From Ophioderma brevispina (Eukaryota > Echinodermata > Ophiuroidea > Amphilepidida > Ophiodermatidae): a stretch of 64,000 bases of DNA. The stretch is taken from NCBI GenBank assembly GCA_023653785.1, contig JAMKCH010010201.1, positions 1 to 64,000 of the forward strand, in the 5' to 3' direction. How positions within the stretch are numbered: position 1 is the first letter of the stretch; the number at the start of each line of letters is the position of its first letter. A program made the position numbers and the translations under genes. Below are positions 34,310 through 45,584 of this stretch, in pieces. A model generated the notes under the pieces. The model was not told the DNA's origin. It made no database searches and worked only from the letters and a program-made list of their open reading frames with translations.

Positions 34310-35055
34310 ACATTTTTTGGCCCCCACAACCATGTTGTGGATGACCTATGTGATCACGCAGATGGATGGATGCCTGGATTGAACACTGACCTCTACACAT
34401 GGATAGCGGGTCTGAGTCGCCGATTGAAACAGGAAATTGCTTTTCTACCTTGGTAATATGGCGGGAAACAATGCATACACCTTGTCAACGTTAAAGGAAT
34501 TTTGTATAACAATAGAATCTCTGTGTGGAATATGTGCACCAGCAGGTGTGTGCATTGTTTACCGCCATATTACCAAGGTAGAAAAGCAACTTCCTGTTGT
34601 GACACTCGGCGACCATTCAACTGTGCAGCAGCCCGCTATCCATGTATAGAGGTCAGTGGGATTGATGAAACATTTATTAATTCACTCTACAGACTAAACC
34701 AATTAGGCAAATGTGACACGGTGATAGAACACAATGTTATCATATGCTGTATACTTTTTGGGCAGGTTATAAATATTTATGTGCTCATTTGCTTATTTTT
34801 GTTAATAAATTGTGATTAAACCAGTTGGGGGATCTTAACTGAGCACCATGTAATTGGTGGGTCATTTGTTTGGTAATTAAGATTCCCCCACAACTGTGGT
34901 TTAAGCACATTTTGTTTAAATATGCAAATGAGCTCATTAACCTGTCCAAAAAGTATACAGCACATGAGTAATTGGTTTATTAATGGCTTTGTCAGGCAGG
35001 CATCCATTTGCATGATCACATAGGCCCCTCACAATGTGGTTGTGGTGGCCAAAAT
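34310..35055. mobile_element. Foldback element, outer
   Basis: CCCACAACCATGTTGTGG with CCTATGTGATCACGCA on the left is mirrored by TGCATGATCACATAGG and CACAATGTGGTTGTGGTGG on the right. Inner arms near 34740-34835 (TGCTGTATACTTTTTGGGCA) pair with 34836-34985 (GTCCAAAAAGTATACAGCA). A second palindromic element interrupts the left arm at 34383-34658. Open frames across the region arise from the arms. Confidence 0.82.
34383..34658. mobile_element. Foldback element, nested (276 bp)
   Basis: CACTGACCTCTACACATGGA through TACCTTGGTAATATGGCGG on the left is mirrored by CCGCCATATTACCAAGGTAG through ATGTATAGAGGTCAGTG. A 7-bp direct repeat GGATTGA flanks it (34376-34382 and 34659-34665), which marks the insertion site in the outer element. 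Confidence 0.85.
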
Positions 35056-35517
35056 GTTGTGCAAAAATATCATAGCTTTGAAAAATCTGTATATTTCTTT
35101 GATATGATATCGAGACCTAAATTTCAATTTTTTTATGCCAGTTTTGTCAAGAGCAATTCTTAACAGTATAATCCACAAACATGCAAAGAAGCACAAATTT
35201 TGGTATGAAAATTGATCACACGCACCAACTTCGCATTGCAATGTACTACAGGACAACCACCTATTGAACTTTCTGTCTGCAAGTTCTAATAGCATCGCCC
35301 ATGGGTCCTTTTGACAAATTTATAATTTGAATTGATAAAATACTTGTAAAGAACTGGCGATTAGTATCACTTATTAAAGAACAAAAATGCACAACCAAAT
35401 TTTTATTGAACAAGGTTTTTGCATATTTAGTGTTTAACAATTTATTTTAAATCTAACCTGAAGTAAGCAAGCTGAAAATGCTGTCTTAATAAAAAAAGAT
35501 GTACGACAAAAAATCCA
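35056..35517. other. Unassigned
   Basis: No feature is recognised. Confidence 0.3.
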
Positions 35518-35525
35518 AGCATGCT

Positions 35526-35707
35526 CAGTGGCATAGGCAGGGGGGGGCAGGGGGAAGCTGCCCCCCATGGGGAAACTTGCCCCCCCCTGAAAAATTAGTG
35601 ATTTACATAAGCCATATACTATAACAAATTTGAATATAGGCTATGCTTTCCCCCTGAAAATGTATGTTTTCCCCCCCTCCCTGAAAAAAAAGCTGGCTAT
35701 GCCACTG
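35526..35707. mobile_element. hAT-type MITE, 182 bp
   Basis: The terminal repeats are CAGTGGCATAGGCAG and CTGGCTATGCCACTG. An exact 8-bp duplication AGCATGCT lies at 35518-35525 and 35708-35715. The interior is rich in G and C runs. Confidence 0.92.
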
Positions 35708-35819
35708 AGCATGCTTCTACTTGTTTGTCCAGAAACCTTGGAAGGGTTCTCAGTAGGTGTTCTTCAATGAATAAAAAAATGGAGAAAGTTTTATAGCTCA
35801 GGAAATCTTGTCCATTTAT

Positions 35820-36422
35820 TTAAAGGTGCAATGAGAGTTCCACATATCAGGTGCCCTTAAAGAATTGAAAGTACTGATTTTGCACGATTGTAAAAGCTTT
35901 AATAATATATGCAGGCATTTTAAAGCGCTCATACACAAGTGGTATCACAGCGCTGTACAATAATTATATTATTACGCTGCCGTTAGGAAATAGTCGCAAT
36001 CATTGCTCATCTTGGAGGACTGCCTAAGACATGCCTTACCAAGCGCACATGCCTATAGCACTTTAGATTGTAAAATCCCCCCCATAACATCTCCCCAGTT
36101 TGCTTGTCACGGGGGGAATGCGCGATTAAGTTTCTATCCCCCCCAAAAATTATCCCCATTGAAAGGATTAATTTAAGCTGAGAAATGGTCTTTGGTGACA
36201 AAATGTGAATGAAATTCTAAGTTGTATAGGAGCAATATGAAATTCGGCCTATGTTTTATGGTTTGGAAATATGAAGCAAATCAAAAATCACATTCTTCTC
36301 TCTTTTAAGCATTGCTGTAAGCCAAGTACAATGTAAGAAAAATCTATTGAGTGTTGATCTGTATGAAATGACATATTATGACACAATATTGGATGCCATC
36401 AAAATTCTAGTTGCACCTTTAA
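35820..36422. mobile_element. TTAA-flanked MITE, family A (copy 4, with insertion)
   Basis: TTAA-AGGTGCAATGAGAG at the left and TTCTAGTTGCACCT-TTAA at the right. About 240 bases at roughly 35905-36145 have no counterpart in the other copies. That insert begins with TTTAAAGCGCTCATACAC and contains AGCGCTGTACAATAATTAT, which resembles the 3' tail of LINEs or SINEs. Confidence 0.8.
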
Positions 36423-37640
36423 TCGGTTAAGTGAAATTGGATATTTACCCACCACAAATTTGTGAAGGGATATGTCACCAACGAGAAAAAGGTGATAAAT
36501 ACAAGCGGGGGTCAGTTTGGAGGGTCAAAAAGTATCATCGCGTTGTTTATTTGTTGATTTTCATCCAAGTTTAAACCAAGGCATACCAAAAACTACATAA
36601 ACAGTATTACTCCAACAACATGAAGATTTGAGTCATTTGAGAGGAAATACATGTATTCCTAAATTTTAACCCCTGATGACCTAATGTTAGAGGAATTGAC
36701 CTAGATATATCAAATCCAGAGGGTGTTTTGAATCAATCAAGATGCATAGCAATGTGTCTATACCATACGGTAATTAAAACATGCCGTACTTGGGGATAAA
36801 AAGTGTCCAAAAGTTAAAGACCACAAGACATTTCATGATCATGCAAACAAATTCCTAAGTACTAACACCTTTGGGGCAAAAATGAGCGTTAAATCAGGGT
36901 TTTTGTGTTAAAAAGGGTATGTTATTGTGATTACACATGGACCCCCATTGAGGTTGAAATTTCCCAAAACTGGTGCAGTGTGGGATGATCAAAACAACCT
37001 TTGGTTTAATCCAATAGGAAACATGTCTACGCCTGTCTAAAAAAAATGGTTACAATCAGGAAAAACATCGGCCTAAATATGAAATTTCAAAATAAGGTCA
37101 TTCTTTCTGGCATTAATATACATAACAAAGCTGCCTTTCAAATTGTCGTTGTTTCATCTTATTTGCTGGTGTCAATTCAAAAAGATATAATCAATTTAGT
37201 GATACCCCCAAATCGATTTTGTGCTGTTGCCACTTTTATGCCAGGCGAATTGAATTTGAAAGGCAAAGTATCAAGGTGTCGTAAGACTTTGGTTTTTCAT
37301 GATACTTCAGACCACAGCAACTCTCCTGCAGTTGCTGTGCGGTGATTATTTCTTATACCACTTTATATTTAAAGCCCAGAATTTACTGAAGATTAATTAC
37401 ACACCATAATTTACTTTTTTGCATTTTTTAAAGTTTTAATTGCTTGCTTTTGAAGAATTTCAAATCTGTTCAAATGTGAAGAACATGTTTAAAATGTATG
37501 TTTGCACTCAATCAGAAAGTGGCACAAACTTGATTTTTTTTTTTGGTTCAGCAGTATACTGGAGTATCTCTCGATTGAAACAATAAATGGAGATGAAACA
37601 AAAAAGTAATTAGAGAACAGCACTTCAACATCCTCTTCTA
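36423..37640. other. Unassigned
   Basis: A 99-codon frame at 37046-37345 has no recognisable domain and no splice or promoter context, so I do not call it a gene. The rest is AT-rich. Confidence 0.35.
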
Positions 37641-37649
37641 CGTAAAAAG

Positions 37650-39720
37650 GCACTTTTTACTCCTATTGTCCGGTAGAGATAAGGACCTGGATGGCATACA
37701 TACAGCAGTTGATACACAAATTTAGAAATTTCAGGCCAAGAGGACCTTCAGTAACACCTCCACTGCTGAAAGTAAGCCATGAAAAGCCCCCCTTATGCAA
37801 AATAAAGGAGATCATCATTAAAGAAGCCGGACAAGGGTATGCTGTCGTCATTTGAAAAGAGAAGATTATCTCGTGATCGTCACCGTCCAACTGTCAGACT
37901 CAAATTACTATAAACTTTGGACAAAGATTCCGACAGCAACCCATTCACAAATTGTTTCCCGGACCAGCCAAAAGCCCAAAGATGAAGGAGTAATATCATT
38001 CTGAATTAAGAGAGCATGTCTCCCAAACAACCTAAGCCAGGAAGATTTTATCTCCTCCCCAAAATACACAAACACATTGATACCTTTTTCAGTTGGTCGA
38101 CCAATCATCAGGGATCTGGGACAGCTACAGAAAAGATATCTTTGTTATGTTGATCTACAGTTGAAAAGTCATGTCCATAACTCTTGCATCATATAGTACA
38201 GGACAGCAGTGACTTTTTGAGACATTTGGAAGATGTCAATCAACAAGGAACCCTTCCACCCCAATACCATTTTTTTTTTAGCCCACTGTGGACGTCTCAT
38301 CACTTTATTCCAACATTCCTATGGACGAAGGCATTTGAGCCAGCTTATCGTCCTCAATTCATCTCATACCACTCAACAAAGAGACATGATTTCAAAACTT
38401 TTGCTTCAGCTCATCTTTACGTTAAATTAATTTTGTTCTTGAAGACATAACCATTACTTCAAATATTGGTTACGGCGATGGGCACGAGAGCCGCACCTTC
38501 TATGGCCTGCTTATTTATGGGACGCCTGGAGGAACAACTTTTACACGACAGCCCATATAAACCGTATCTTGGGGTACGTACATCGATGACGTTTTTCATC
38601 TTGTTGGTCAGAGGGATCGAGGCCTTACAAAAATATTGTTGACTTCGCCAACAATTACAATCCATCTATTAAATTTACTAGAATACTCTTCGATGTGGAA
38701 GTCATCATCAAAGGGGCAAGCGTGTCAACCGATTTATTATACCAAGCCCAACGAGCTGAAAGCACAAGTATCTAAATTGGCAATCATGCACCCCCATTCA
38801 TACTAAACAAAGTCTTTCCATACAGTCTTGCTTTCCGTCTACGAAGACTCTTGATACTTCGGATGAATACGGGAAGAAAAGACTTGCAGATCGATCAAAC
38901 TGTATAATAGGGGATACCCATACTCTAAAGTTGAACAACAAATAGAAAGCAGTGGTTATCCCCGTAAACCATGCCCTCCAACTCGGTCTTCTTCTAAATC
39001 CAACACTTTTCAATAAAACAGGTACCTTGGGACTTTCATCCTGCTATGCCTTAGTATGGTGGTTATTTCTCCATACTATGCACGCTTCTTCATTCTTTCA
39101 GCAAAAGGTGAAGGGCAGCTATTAATCCCAATGTTCCTGTTGCAACTTTTCGGAGACCTAAAAACCTTCAAACGATCTACTTGTTAGATCTATATACGGT
39201 TTCCCTCTCACACATCCTCCTCCCAAGGGTTTCACCCTTGTAAGAAATTGTAACTGCAGCACCATAACTATCATGAAGAGCCTGTGCAACACATGGTCAC
39301 CAGTAAAACTTTAACAGTACCACCAACAATTCACAACAACATACAATCAAATGATCTTACTGTAATTAACACCACATGTTGTCTACCTCATACATGTAAA
39401 AAGTGTCAAAAACAGATGTTGGCGAAACCAAAAAGACCACTAAAAACAAGACTTTTGGAGCATTGTCCTGATAAAAGGCACCAAAACGCAACCAAACTGT
39501 CGCTAAACATTTTTACTTCTCCAGGACCACAATGCAGATGACATCATCTGACTTTGCTATTGGACCAAACAACCAAAACTGGATACAAATATGAGACTGA
39601 GCATTGAACAACACTGGATATCAGTCTTACAAACCACTACTCATATGGCATAAATATCAAATCTGAGAAGTAAATAAAATCTGGGATGACTTTATTTATT
39701 CCATTACAACAGCTTTTTCC
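37650..39720 (+). pseudogene. Penelope-like retroelement (RT plus GIY-YIG), decayed
   Basis: The + strand, read across several frameshifts and stops, follows the Penelope-like protein plan. An N-terminal linker (EAGQGYAVVI near 37825) precedes RFYLLPKIHK at 38043, the signature entry to PLE reverse transcriptase. VGRPIIRDLGQLQKRY follows near 38092, then DSSDFLRHLEDVN near 38195 and FMGRLEEQLLHDSPYKPYL near 38515. The catalytic box YIDDV is intact at 38579-38593. Near 39400-39530 CKKCQKQ and KRPLKTRLLEH correspond to the GIY-YIG endonuclease, with the conserved Arg kept but the second Tyr region altered. PLEs copy RNA into DNA and lack the usual LINE endonuclease. This copy cannot make protein. 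The GIY-YIG remnant argues against endonuclease-less (telomeric Athena-type) members. Confidence 0.88.
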
Positions 39721-40100
39721 GGATGTGCCTTTTCTGAGCACTTCTTGTTACCAGTTTGTTTCACATGTGTCATTCCTGCCTGTGTGCTTCCTGCACTGCC
39801 AGCTTTGTTGACATTTTTTCTTTTGTGTTCCTTTTGTAATCTTTCTATGCATCCAGTGTTACTTGCTTTTATACTTGCTTATTTCAGTGCACTCTGCTTA
39901 TGGTCATCGCGTGGTGGAGTCCATTCCATTCCTCGTGTCTTGATAAAGCATTTTATAGTGTCGAAAGGTTGTTTGTTTCCTGTCTCGGTCTTTTTATCAT
40001 GCACACATCAGTTGAGGAATGGTTGTTTTTTATATTGTATAAAAAGTATAGATGGTCTGTTTCTTAATGTGATGTACACACAACTGACGTAGGTTAAGAT
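39721..40100 (+). other. Probable 3' untranslated tail of the Penelope-like element
   Basis: T-rich, non-coding sequence directly after the GIY-YIG remnant. A 115-codon frame here is hydrophobic from base bias only. It contains CTTGATAAAGC then GTCGAAAGG near 39936-39966, which weakly recalls a hammerhead-like arrangement but is too altered to call. Confidence 0.4.
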
Positions 40101-41490
40101 TTCATATTGAAAAAAAAAATCGTTGTACCAGTTTGGAGACGGGGGGTGGAGTAAACATCTTTAACCCGTAGAAACAAATTTTACCCCTGTTTAAATTACC
40201 CCACTTAAATTCCTATCTCAAAATGTTGAAAGTTGCCTCATCAAGATTTGGAATTGGCAGGTCAATATTGCCTAGAAGCAAACACATTTTATGCAAGGTA
40301 ATGCAAGGGTCCCTATGGGTTTTGGCTGGGACAATGGTCTCTTCTTATCGGATCCGCAAGTCATTAGGTAATGGCTTGTGGTGGTGTCAGAACTTATTCA
40401 ACTGAGTAAGATGAACCGGGGCCGCCGTGTATCCATAATACGGACACTCCTAACATTGCCCGCTTTTTTTAGGGTGGGCGGATTGGGAACATCAAGGGTT
40501 TTGACCCTACTCTTAGTCAACACTGACTGCGATGAGCATGTACAGTTGTGATTATCGGTACATGGACTGATGGTGTTAACGTCCCCAATTCCAATCGCCC
40601 AAGAATTGTATGATTTGGGACCACACACAAATTGCAACAGAAAACATTTTGTGTTAATTACTATGAAATAGTCCAAAATAATATATTAAAAGGCTACCAA
40701 AACAAACCTAGTGGACATGTGAAATCAGGGGGCAACGTTTGTAAGGGGTAAAAATTATATTGTTTGAATTGATTATAAATGATTGTACAATTTATTGGGG
40801 CTAACTCTAAGTTTTAAAAAAGGCTAGTTGCCCTATCTACGCGTATAGTTTAGTACAATAGGCTCATAACAGTTCTAGGTCATCCTGGGGTAAATTCATA
40901 GAATGGTCCGAATTTTGATCGGACTGGTTCTAAACGGTTATAATGGTCCCAACTATATAAGTAAATGTAAATAGATCGGTGTTTGAACTTCTATATAAGA
41001 ATTACAGAGCTATGGGGACTATGACCTCCCATAGACCTGTAGCCCCCAGTCACATTTTGCGTCACATTTATGCAACGAATATTATGAGATGGTGCAACCA
41101 GTTATATTTTCAGGTTCTGTAACATTAGACGAACAAATTGAAACCATTTTTATAACGAACGGATATATTTGAAAAAGTCCCCATTGTGACCTTGAACTAT
41201 TTTGACCATAAAACTATGAACTAACAACCCTGCCGATATGGCACACTATACATTGGTTAACCTTGGAAATGTAACGAAACACGTGGCATACTTTTCGGAC
41301 CCACGTTTGAATGCTTTCTCTTGGTGCCTCGCGACCAGAAAATGTGCTGGGGACAGAGCCTTTTCAGTGCAGCTCCACCAATGCTTGAATTTGATGCCAA
41401 AGTCACTTCAGAATGCTGCTATATCAATTCATTCAAATTATGCTCAAAAGATCATTTGTATCCTTAGGTTTTATATCTTTGCTGTATTTT
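40101..41490. other. Unassigned
   Basis: No coding or RNA gene is recognised. A frame at 41238-41636 is open for 132 codons, but it runs through the retroelement-type tail noted next and has no family resemblance. Confidence 0.35.
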
Positions 41491-41524
41491 CCCATTTTGT
41501 TTACTTGTCATCGTCATTATCTGC

Positions 41525-41580
41525 GCCTTGTAACCGTCGGAAAAGACGCATTATAAATGTATGTATTATTATTTCATATT
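41525..41580 (+). repeat. LINE/SINE-type 3' tail
   Basis: GCGCCTTGTAACCGTCGGAA then GACGCATTATAAATGTATGT and ATTATTATTT matches the common pattern of a GCGCCTT...GCGCTATATAAAT hairpin followed by a short tandem repeat at retroposon 3' ends. The parent element is not identifiable. Confidence 0.5.
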
Positions 41581-41794
41581 TTGCCCCCTGTATAAACCTT
41601 ACCCCCCTTAAAAATATATGTTTTCCACTCCTTTGATTTTAGTAGACATTGGATATGTTGTTTTTTAAAGGTATTCTCAGTACAATTTGTTGGAATTGAT
41701 TCTGTTGTTGCAATAAGTGGTGGGTTATTTAAGGCAGCATTCATTCTATTTTGACTGGCCTCCAAGTGAACCATGGAGGAGAAGCGGTATTCTG
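41581..41794. other. Unassigned
   Basis: Nothing is recognised. Confidence 0.3.
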
Positions 41795-41939
41795 TATTTG
41801 ATCAAAGCTGGTTAGATCAAATCCAGAATTGAGTACCCGAATAAATCCCAAGAAAGTGACCCAAGAGATTCAAACCAGGGGATTTTTTGGTAAATTGCGC
41901 CACGGCAAGCACCCCTAACCGCTAGGCCCACGCTCTCCC
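41795..41939 (-). mobile_element. tRNA-derived SINE
   Basis: The minus strand starts GGGAGAGCGTGGGCCTAGCG and continues GTTAGGGGTGCTTGCC. An A-box-like segment (TAGCGGTTAGGGGTG) is followed about 45 bases on by a B-box-like GGTTTGAATCTC. That spacing and order are those of a RNA polymerase III promoter in a tRNA-type head. The tail after the B box (GGATTTATTCGGGTACTCAA) is not tRNA. Cloverleaf pairing is too poor for a functional tRNA. Confidence 0.65.
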
Positions 41940-44900
41940 ACAATACACATGGCAAATTGTTTATTACTGCCAGGTGAATTGTTGCACCTGGCAATGTCTG
42001 GACAGATGTGGAAAAGCATGCACACACCCATAATACTCGTCATACCATGTTTTGTTTTTCTATAGACAGGTTTAAAGATAGTGATCGCCAGGTGCTAGGT
42101 GGATTGTACCTCAGCTGTTATGTAGCAGTCATAGTCAGCAACTCACATACCATGCATACCTGTTTTGTTGTTTTTCTAGAGCATGTGAAAAAGGTGTATC
42201 GAAGACAGTGAAGGTGGATACCTCAGCTGCTTATTTGTGCAATGAAAGGACATCGCGCCCTCTATAGTTTTCCTGAGAACGGATGAATTTGAAATGTTCC
42301 CGCATTATAAAAAGACATCTTTCAAGTTCCTTTTGTGGTTTTCAAAAAATCCCACTTTACATGAATTCCCTAAAAGTCGCTTTTCTGTTAAAATTATAAC
42401 ACAGGCTTGAATGGGTAATTGACATTCCCAAATATGAACCCTTTCCACTCCAAGAACCACAATGCTCTTTGCAAGGATGTGTGCTATATTAATTATTTTA
42501 TAGATTCAACACGAACAAACTTTTCGTAACAATTACAAATGAGGAGCGCAGCTCATTGACTAATGGTGACGTCATATTTCTGACACCAGCTTGGCAGAGT
42601 TCGGAAAATTCTGCCACTGTGTGTTCATGACGTTCGAGGAACTTGTTAGACCTCAGGTAGTCAAAATTATATGCGCAATGATATGGGAAAATTGGGATGG
42701 TCTCGGCTATTGGAAGCTGGAAACAGAATCCAATCGGACTTTCCGTTGGTGAATGTTGGTGTTGTTTTGTGTTTAGTAAAGTTGCGCCATGAGTCAATCC
42801 CATAAAAAAGTACTCCTAAATATCGTTATATTATGCGATGATTAATGTGACTAGAGAGATGTATCATTTGTGTCGGTGTCAATTGGTCAATTCTTGAACA
42901 CATTCTATTCATCTAGAAGGGTGACAAACGTTTACTTCGCTGACATTGCAAATATACATGGCTATTTTTCGGCAGTGGAACCAAGTTGAATTGGAAATGC
43001 AATGGGAGTATTTGCTTCAGTGGTATTCATTGTAACAGGGGAGTTGAATGTACTGACTTTTGAGCGGCCCGTGTCCATGGATACCAAGGAACACAAACGT
43101 CTTTTGCACCCTCTAGGTTAAAAATGGGTTGTCAATATGAAAGAAAGTAGATGATCTAGTTTGTTCATGAAACAGGTGAATCGGTCACATTTTTTTTTTT
43201 TTTTTTTTTTTAATTTTTTATTATTTGCTTCTATTTTTGTTATGCTGTCTAAAACTTTTCCTCCGGTGTCACGATCGGTTGAATCTATATAGAAACATAT
43301 ATATGGCGGTGACAAGACAAAGAACTGCCCGGCAGTATTGCTGTGAAGCACCTGCGGCTTCTTGTGCTTTAAATTCGCGCTCAATCAGGGTTGCAACTGT
43401 TAGGGTATATTCTTGAACGGTCAACAATTCAGTAGACCAGGTGCTCCTAACTTGGTTTGTAAACAGTGATGTCGCCCTCATCTATATTAGTGGCATTATG
43501 TCTGGAACATTTTTAAATGCATTCTTTAAAATTAGCGAAATTGTTTTGGAAGTAACGTGAAAGGGACTGGATTGTAGTAGCAAGTTCAGTTTATCCAAAG
43601 GTTTCAGCTCAGTATTGAACACTGTAACACACATCCTAAGCTTACACTGATGGGAAACCCGAAAAAACTGTCATTTTGCTGCGTGCCTACGTACAGCCCT
43701 CAAACGACCATCCAGATGAAACTGGCTCTCTCCTTTATCTTGAACGATAAACTATCACTTTTTCCAGCCCATAATCTTCTGCACATCCATGGAAATTAAA
43801 TACTAACTGGGGCAAGAACGCACTATTCACTTACAACAACGAGTGCATCAGAATGGAATTTACATGAGACTTCATGGAACAATTTACCCTTTTTGCCACT
43901 AACAAACTTCAAAAAATCCAGCAAGTAGAAATGAAATGGAAAGTCGAAATGAACAACTTGTCCAGCTGGTCTACATTCTGGTCAGAAAGAGTGGATTAGG
44001 GGGGGGGGGGGGTATGGGTCTGATATTATAAAAATTTTTTTTTTTTTTATTGTTCTAATCCAGACAAAGAGATATGTCAATTGCTAAATTGTGTAGACTG
44101 TAATCTAACAAATGCTTTTTATTCGATCGCAATCGACAGTGCGGTTCCCCGAATATGCTGTCAAAGTCAATTATGTGTACGCGAATTGCCAAAATGCATC
44201 ATCTCCTATATTTTATCATGTGAAAATTTCAAGGGTTATATTTAATATATTTTAAAAGATATTTATGATGAAAACAATTAACACTTCATTTTGGGCTAAT
44301 TGAATATATAAATACTTATATATCCTTTCCATAATTTAAAGTTATTAATGTCACTGGTAAGTGATTTTTATGTATTTTAATTGTTTTCTCACCCTGCGTA
44401 TTTAAGAGAAAAATATTTTAAAAATTAATTACAGGACATGATGCACCTATTTCGATGATCTTCATTAATAATTATGATAATCAGTATAAATGAAATTTAA
44501 AAAATATTCCATATTTCACATCAAAAGCGCCCTCAATTTTGTCTAAATGTTTCGAGGCCTATACTCGTTTCGTTAAAATACCAAACATCCAAAACGAGAA
44601 CAAACGTACTAGAAAACGCTACATGCTGTGAACATAAATTTGGCACACAATATTAAGCACATATAGGCCGAGAACTCATGAGGCCGATTTTCAATTGGTG
44701 TTCCAATTCAATACGCCATGAAATTATGCGATTGTTCGATTCGTTGCCATGGCACGGTATAAAAATCCGGCTTCATGGTTCACATCGTAGTACTCCTTCA
44801 TATGTCACCCAAGTTTCGTCCCAGTAGCATGTTTAGTTATTTCGTTACATTCGTTCTAGTGTTTTAGGCAATCAGAGGCCTTACGGTTACCCATGGCAAC

Positions 44901-45584
44901 CCGAGCAAAATTTTCATGGATTTTAAAACTTTGTTCATGGCGACAATATGATATATAACATGTATATACCACTATTTAGAAAATTAAGAAAATCATTTCA
45001 AGTTCACTGCTTCAGACCCCATACGCCCCCCCCTTAACCGCTAAGAACTCAAGATTTTGAAGCTCTTAAGTCTATCATAAGAATTGTCCTCTTGTAGAAG
45101 CCGGAGACTTATCGTCAGAGCCCCCCCCCCCCCAGATCCCGTGAAAATACTTGACTGTAGGAGGTAGTGAGAAACAAGGTTGTGAGCAGTATACTGTATA
45201 GTACATCCTACTGCCTTTTCATTAACTTAGATGTCGTTTTTTATATTATTTAAGAATCCGCACTTTCGAAAAAGTCACGAAGAAAGTTATTGTGTATCTC
45301 TGACCCGAAGATCTTTTGATATGTCTAAAGAAATTGTCAATTTGAACCTTCCAATCTTATTGATATCTGACATTTCCACCCTCGTTTGAAAATGAGCAAA
45401 TAAAGGTTTGTACGTCGTCTGAGGTGATTTACGATAAATTTGTCCCCATGGTCTCAATTCCGAACTTTCAACCCAGGATCAAATCCGAACCATTGATCTA
45501 AAGAAAGCCTATATACTACTGGAAATATTCTGATGATTTCACTTTAGACTAGAGTAATAAAATGCCCTTTGTTTATCAAACTTT
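41940..45584. other. Unassigned, low-complexity patches
   Basis: Items seen: a perfect 8-bp hairpin GCCAGGTG...CACCTGGC near 41970-41995; a T-run of 22 at about 43190-43211; a G-run at 44000-44011; a C-run at 45121-45134; and a TATAAAAA at about 44758 preceded by CATGGCACGG. The last could be a core promoter of an unseen element, but nothing downstream confirms it. No gene is supported. Confidence 0.35.

Noticed and set aside
34437..34819. Frames of 70 and 105 codons
   Set aside because: They lie across the arms of the nested foldback elements and contain no domain.
37046..37345. 99-codon frame as a gene
   Set aside because: No known domain, splice sites or conserved neighbour; base composition equals the flanks.
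39936..39966. Hammerhead-like CTTGATAAAGC...GTCGAAAGG in the Penelope-like tail
   Set aside because: PLEs are known to carry hammerhead motifs, but here conserved core positions are altered and no stem III pairing is evident.
41795..41939. A functional tRNA gene
   Set aside because: A and B boxes are readable but arm pairing is poor and the sequence continues into a non-tRNA tail; SINE is the better reading.
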